64,000 nt of DNA from Camelus bactrianus (Eukaryota; Chordata; Mammalia; Artiodactyla; Camelidae), in assembly GCF_048773025.1 (NCBI RefSeq), contig NC_133570.1, positions 26,386,001 through 26,450,000 on the forward strand, written 5' to 3'. The notes beneath the pieces were generated by a model, which did not search any database, was not told where the DNA came from, and saw only the letters and a program-made list of their open reading frames with translations. This document shows, one piece after another, positions 61,332 through 64,000 of this stretch (its first letter is position 1; every line of letters starts with the position of its first letter). Both the position numbers and the translations under genes were made by a program.

Positions 61332-64000
61332 ATCTGCGTTTCCAGCCTAACCCCCGCCTTTCCCCGGCAGCCCGCACTGGTAGGGACTCGGGGAAGACAC
61401 TCGAAGGGCTCCTAGGAGATCCCGGGTGCTGCAGACAGAAGACGGAACCTCCCCACACTCAGAATTCCGGAACACGTGTGACTGTGTGGGTGAGGTTTAG
61501 GGCCGCACTCCACGCAGCTTCCTGGTTTCACAGGTGTTCCCTGGCAGGGGGAAGTCCGCTAATTACCTCCCTTGTCCATGGGGAGGCACTAGATGCTACC
61601 TGCGTTTCCAGCCCAACCCCCGCCTTTCCCAGGCTTCCCGCACTGGGAGGGACTCGGGGAAGACTCTCAAAGGGCTCCTAGGAGATTCCGGGTGCTGCAG
61701 ACAAAAGACGGAACCTCCCCACACTCAGAATCTCGGAACACGTCTGACTGTGTGGGAGAGGTTCGGGGCCGCCCTCCACGCAGCTGCCTGGTGTCACAGG
61801 TGTTCACTGGCAGGGGGAAGACCGCTAATTACCACCCCTGTCCATGGGGAGGCACAAGATGCTACCTGCTTTTCCAGCCCAACCCCCGCCTTTCCCCGGC
61901 AGCCCGCACAGGGAGGGACTGGGGGAAGACACTCGAAGGGCTCCTAGGAGAACCCGGGTGCTGCAGACATAAGACGGAACCTCCCCAAACTCAGAATTCC
62001 GGAACACGAATGACTGTGTGGGGGAGGTTCGGGGCCGCTCTCCACGCAGCTGCCTTGTGTCACAGGTGTTCCCTGGCAGGTGGAACTCCGCTAACTACCT
62101 CCCCTGTCCATGGGGAGGCACTAGATGCTACCTGCGTTTCCAGCAGAACCCCCTCCTTTCCCCGGCAGCCCGCAAAGGGAGGGACTCTGGGAAGACACAC
62201 GAAAGGCTCCTAGGAGATCCCGGGTGCTGCAGACAGAAGACGGAACCTCCCCACACTCAGAATTCCAGAACAAGGTTGATTGTGTGGGGGAGGTTCGGGG
62301 CCGACCTCCATGCAGCTGCCTGGTGTCACAGGTGTTCCCTGGCAGGGGGAAGTCCGCTAATTACCTCCCCTGTCCATGGGGAGGCACTAGATGCTACCTG
62401 CGTTTCCAGCCCAACCCCCGCCTTTCTCTGGCTGCCCGCACTGGGAGGGACTCGGGGAAGACTCTCGAAGGGCTCCTAGGAGATCCAGGTTTCTGCAGAC
62501 AGAAGACTGAACCTCCCGACACTCAGAATTCCGGAACACGGCTGACTGTGTGGGGGAGGTTCGGGGCCGCCCTCCACGCAGCTGCCTGGTGTCACAGGTG
62601 TTCCCTGGCAGGGGGAAGTCCGCTAATTACCTCCCCTGTCCATGGGGAGGCACAAGATGCTACCTGCTTTTCCAGCCCAACCCCCGCCTTTCCCCGGCAG
62701 CCCGCACAGGGAGGGACTGGGGGAAGACACTCGAAGGGCTCCTAGGAGAACCCGGGTGCTGCAGACATAAGACGGAACCTCCCCACACTCAGAATTCCGG
62801 AACACTGGTGACTGTGTGGGTGAGGTTTAGGGCCGCCCTCCACGCAGCTTCCTGGTGTCACAGGTGTTCCCTGGCAGGGGGAAGTCCGCTAATTACCTCC
62901 CTTGTCCATGGGGAGGCACTAGATGCTACCTGCTTTTCCAGCCCAACCCCCGCCTTTCCGCGGCAGCCCGCACTGGGAGGGACTCGGGGAAGACACTCGA
63001 AGGGCTCCTAGGAGATCCCGGGTGCTGCAGACAGAAGACGGAACCTCCCCACACTCAGAATCCCGGAACACGTCTGACTGTGTGGGAGATGTTCGGGGCC
63101 GCCCTCCACGCAGCTGCCTGGTGTCACAGGTGTTCACTGGCAGGGGGAAGACCGCTAATTACCACCCCTGTCCATGGGGAGGCACAAGATGCTACCTGCT
63201 TTTCCAGCCCAACCCCCGCCTTTCCCCGGCAGCCCGCACAGGGAGGGACTGGGGGAAGACCTCGAAGGGCTCCTAGGAGAACCCGGGTGCTACAGACATA
63301 AGACGGAACCTCCCCACACTCAGAATTCCGGAACACTGGTGACTGTGTGGGTGAGGTTTAGGGCCGCCCTCCACGCAGCTTCCTGGTGTCACAGGTGTTC
63401 CCTGGCAGGGGGAAGTCCGCTAATTACCTCCCTTGTCCATGGGGAGGCACTAGATGCTACCTGCGTTTCCAGCCCAACCCCCGCCTTTCCCAGGCTTCCC
63501 GCACTGGGAGGGACTCGGGGAAGACTCTCAAAGGGCTGCTAGGAGATCCCGGGTGCTGCAGACAAAAGACGGAACCTCCCCACACTCAGAATCCCGCAAC
63601 ACGTCTGACTGTGTGGGAGAGGTTCGGGGCCGCCCTCCACGCATCTGCCTGGTGTCACAGGTGTTCACTGGCAGGGGGAAGACCGCTAATTACCACCCCT
63701 GTCCATGGGGAGGCACAAGATGCTACCTGCTTTTCCAGCCCAACCCCCGCCTTTCCCCGGCAGCCCGCACAGGGAGGGACTGGGGGAAGACACTCGAAGG
63801 GCTCCTAGGAGAACCCGGGTGCTGCAGACATAAGACGGAACCTCCCCAAACTCAGAATTCCGGAACACGGATGACAGTGTGGGGGAGGATCGGGGCCGCT
63901 CTCCACGCAGCTGCCTTGTGTCACAGGTGTTCCCTGGCAGGTGGAAGTCCGCTAATTACCTCCCCTGTCCATGGGGAGGCACTAGATGCTACCTGCGTTT
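61332..64000 (+). repeat. Higher-order block 11, copy 3 (runs off the window)
   Basis: Copy of 56014-58682, still matching at the last base, so the true length is unknown. Private changes include CAGCAGAACCCC and GCAAAGGGAGGG near 62150-62175, TTCCAGAAC near 62265, GGGCTGCTAGG near 63535 and CCCGCAACACG near 63595. Confidence 0.9.
63811..64000 (+). repeat. Right-edge monomer, cut by the window
   Basis: The last 190 nt are the start of another unit (GAACCC phase, TAAGAC, CCCCAAACTC, GGATGACAG, GGAGGATCGG). It ends inside the TGCGTTT segment. It matches 58493-58682 at an offset of 5318, so the array and its higher-order repeat clearly continue beyond the window. Confidence 0.95.

Larger units (their letters stand above)
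1..64000 (+). repeat. Tandem satellite array, 266-bp monomer, about 240 copies
   Basis: The same 266-bp unit recurs without a break from the first base to the last, always in the same orientation. The GGGTGCTGCAG motif lies at 1, 267, 22340, 63551 and 63817, spacings that are whole multiples of 266 minus a few single-base losses. About 27 indels are visible by eye; all are 1 nt except one 2-nt loss near 2728, and two are gains. Nothing interrupts the array: no transposon, no inversion and no unique segment. The unit is about 64% GC with about 13 CpGs. Both array ends lie outside the window. Arrays of this kind are known from eukaryotic heterochromatin. The family is not recognised, so centromeric, pericentromeric or subtelomeric placement is inference only. 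Confidence 0.99.

Noticed and set aside
1-64000. CRISPR array
   Set aside because: The regular spacing is that of whole 266-bp units that are themselves alike. There are no short repeats separated by unique spacers and no cas genes.
1-64000. CENP-B box (TTCG, 4 nt, A, 2 nt, CGGG)
   Set aside because: Checked around TTCGGGGCC, CTCGAAGG and CCCGGG on both strands of the consensus; none fits the required spacing. A scripted scan of all units would settle it.
1-64000. Origin of the 266-bp unit from an internal duplication (2 x 133)
   Set aside because: GGCAG-GGGGGAAG-like words occur in both halves, but the spacing and flanks do not align convincingly.
1-64000. Ribosomal spacer, coding minisatellite or macrosatellite gene
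   Set aside because: No rRNA sequence, no promoter-like block and no frame conserved across units.
1-64000. Assembly artefact of collapsed or duplicated reads
   Set aside because: Copies differ by private substitutions and indels, and offsets equal unit multiples corrected by visible indels, as expected of real sequence. Only spanning long reads could exclude local errors.

Overview
The whole 64 kb window is one uninterrupted head-to-tail tandem array of a single satellite DNA. The repeat unit is 266 bp and every unit points the same way. Counted from the GGGTGCTGCAG motif at position 1 to the same motif at 63817 there are 240 unit lengths, with a net loss of only 24 nt against 240 x 266. 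I found no gene, RNA gene, transposable element, inversion or unique sequence. A consensus monomer read by eye has C 87, G 84, A 51 and T 44 (64% GC) and 13 CpG sites. Most copies carry AvrII (CCTAGG), SmaI (CCCGGG), PstI (CTGCAG), PvuII (CAGCTG) and NcoI (CCATGG) sites, and most also carry EcoRI (GAATTC).

Organism: a long GC-rich satellite with nested higher-order repeats is typical of eukaryotic heterochromatin (centromeric, pericentromeric or subtelomeric), most likely from a long-read assembly of a vertebrate-sized genome. I do not recognise the family and cannot name the species. There is no CENP-B box by eye.

Layout: monomers fall into recurring variant classes (A to F below), each defined by linked substitutions. 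They are arranged in multi-monomer blocks copied at offsets close to whole multiples of 266. From 1 to 26 kb the array is a mosaic of 2 to 10 monomer blocks copied at many offsets (about 3.46, 3.72, 3.99, 7.45, 9.57, 12.5, 15.2, 15.7, 18.9 and 22.3 kb). From 27 to 40 kb there are short-period higher-order repeats: a tandem 5-mer at 29.6-32.3 kb, a tandem dimer at 33.6-34.7 kb and a tandem 5-mer at 37.3-39.9 kb. From 40 to 49 kb the monomers are mixed, with an adjacent twin pair at 44.6-45.1 kb and a 12-mer offset copy. From 49.5 to 64 kb is the most regular part, with copies at about 3723, 3989 and 5318 nt and a distinct class (E) seen only there, which looks like a recently expanding domain.

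The many open reading frames of 60-295 codons are by-products of the GC-rich repeat. Because 266 is not a multiple of three, the frame changes at every monomer and no protein is maintained. The biology here is structural: unequal exchange, conversion-like homogenisation, recurrent secondary-structure motifs and probably heterochromatin function.
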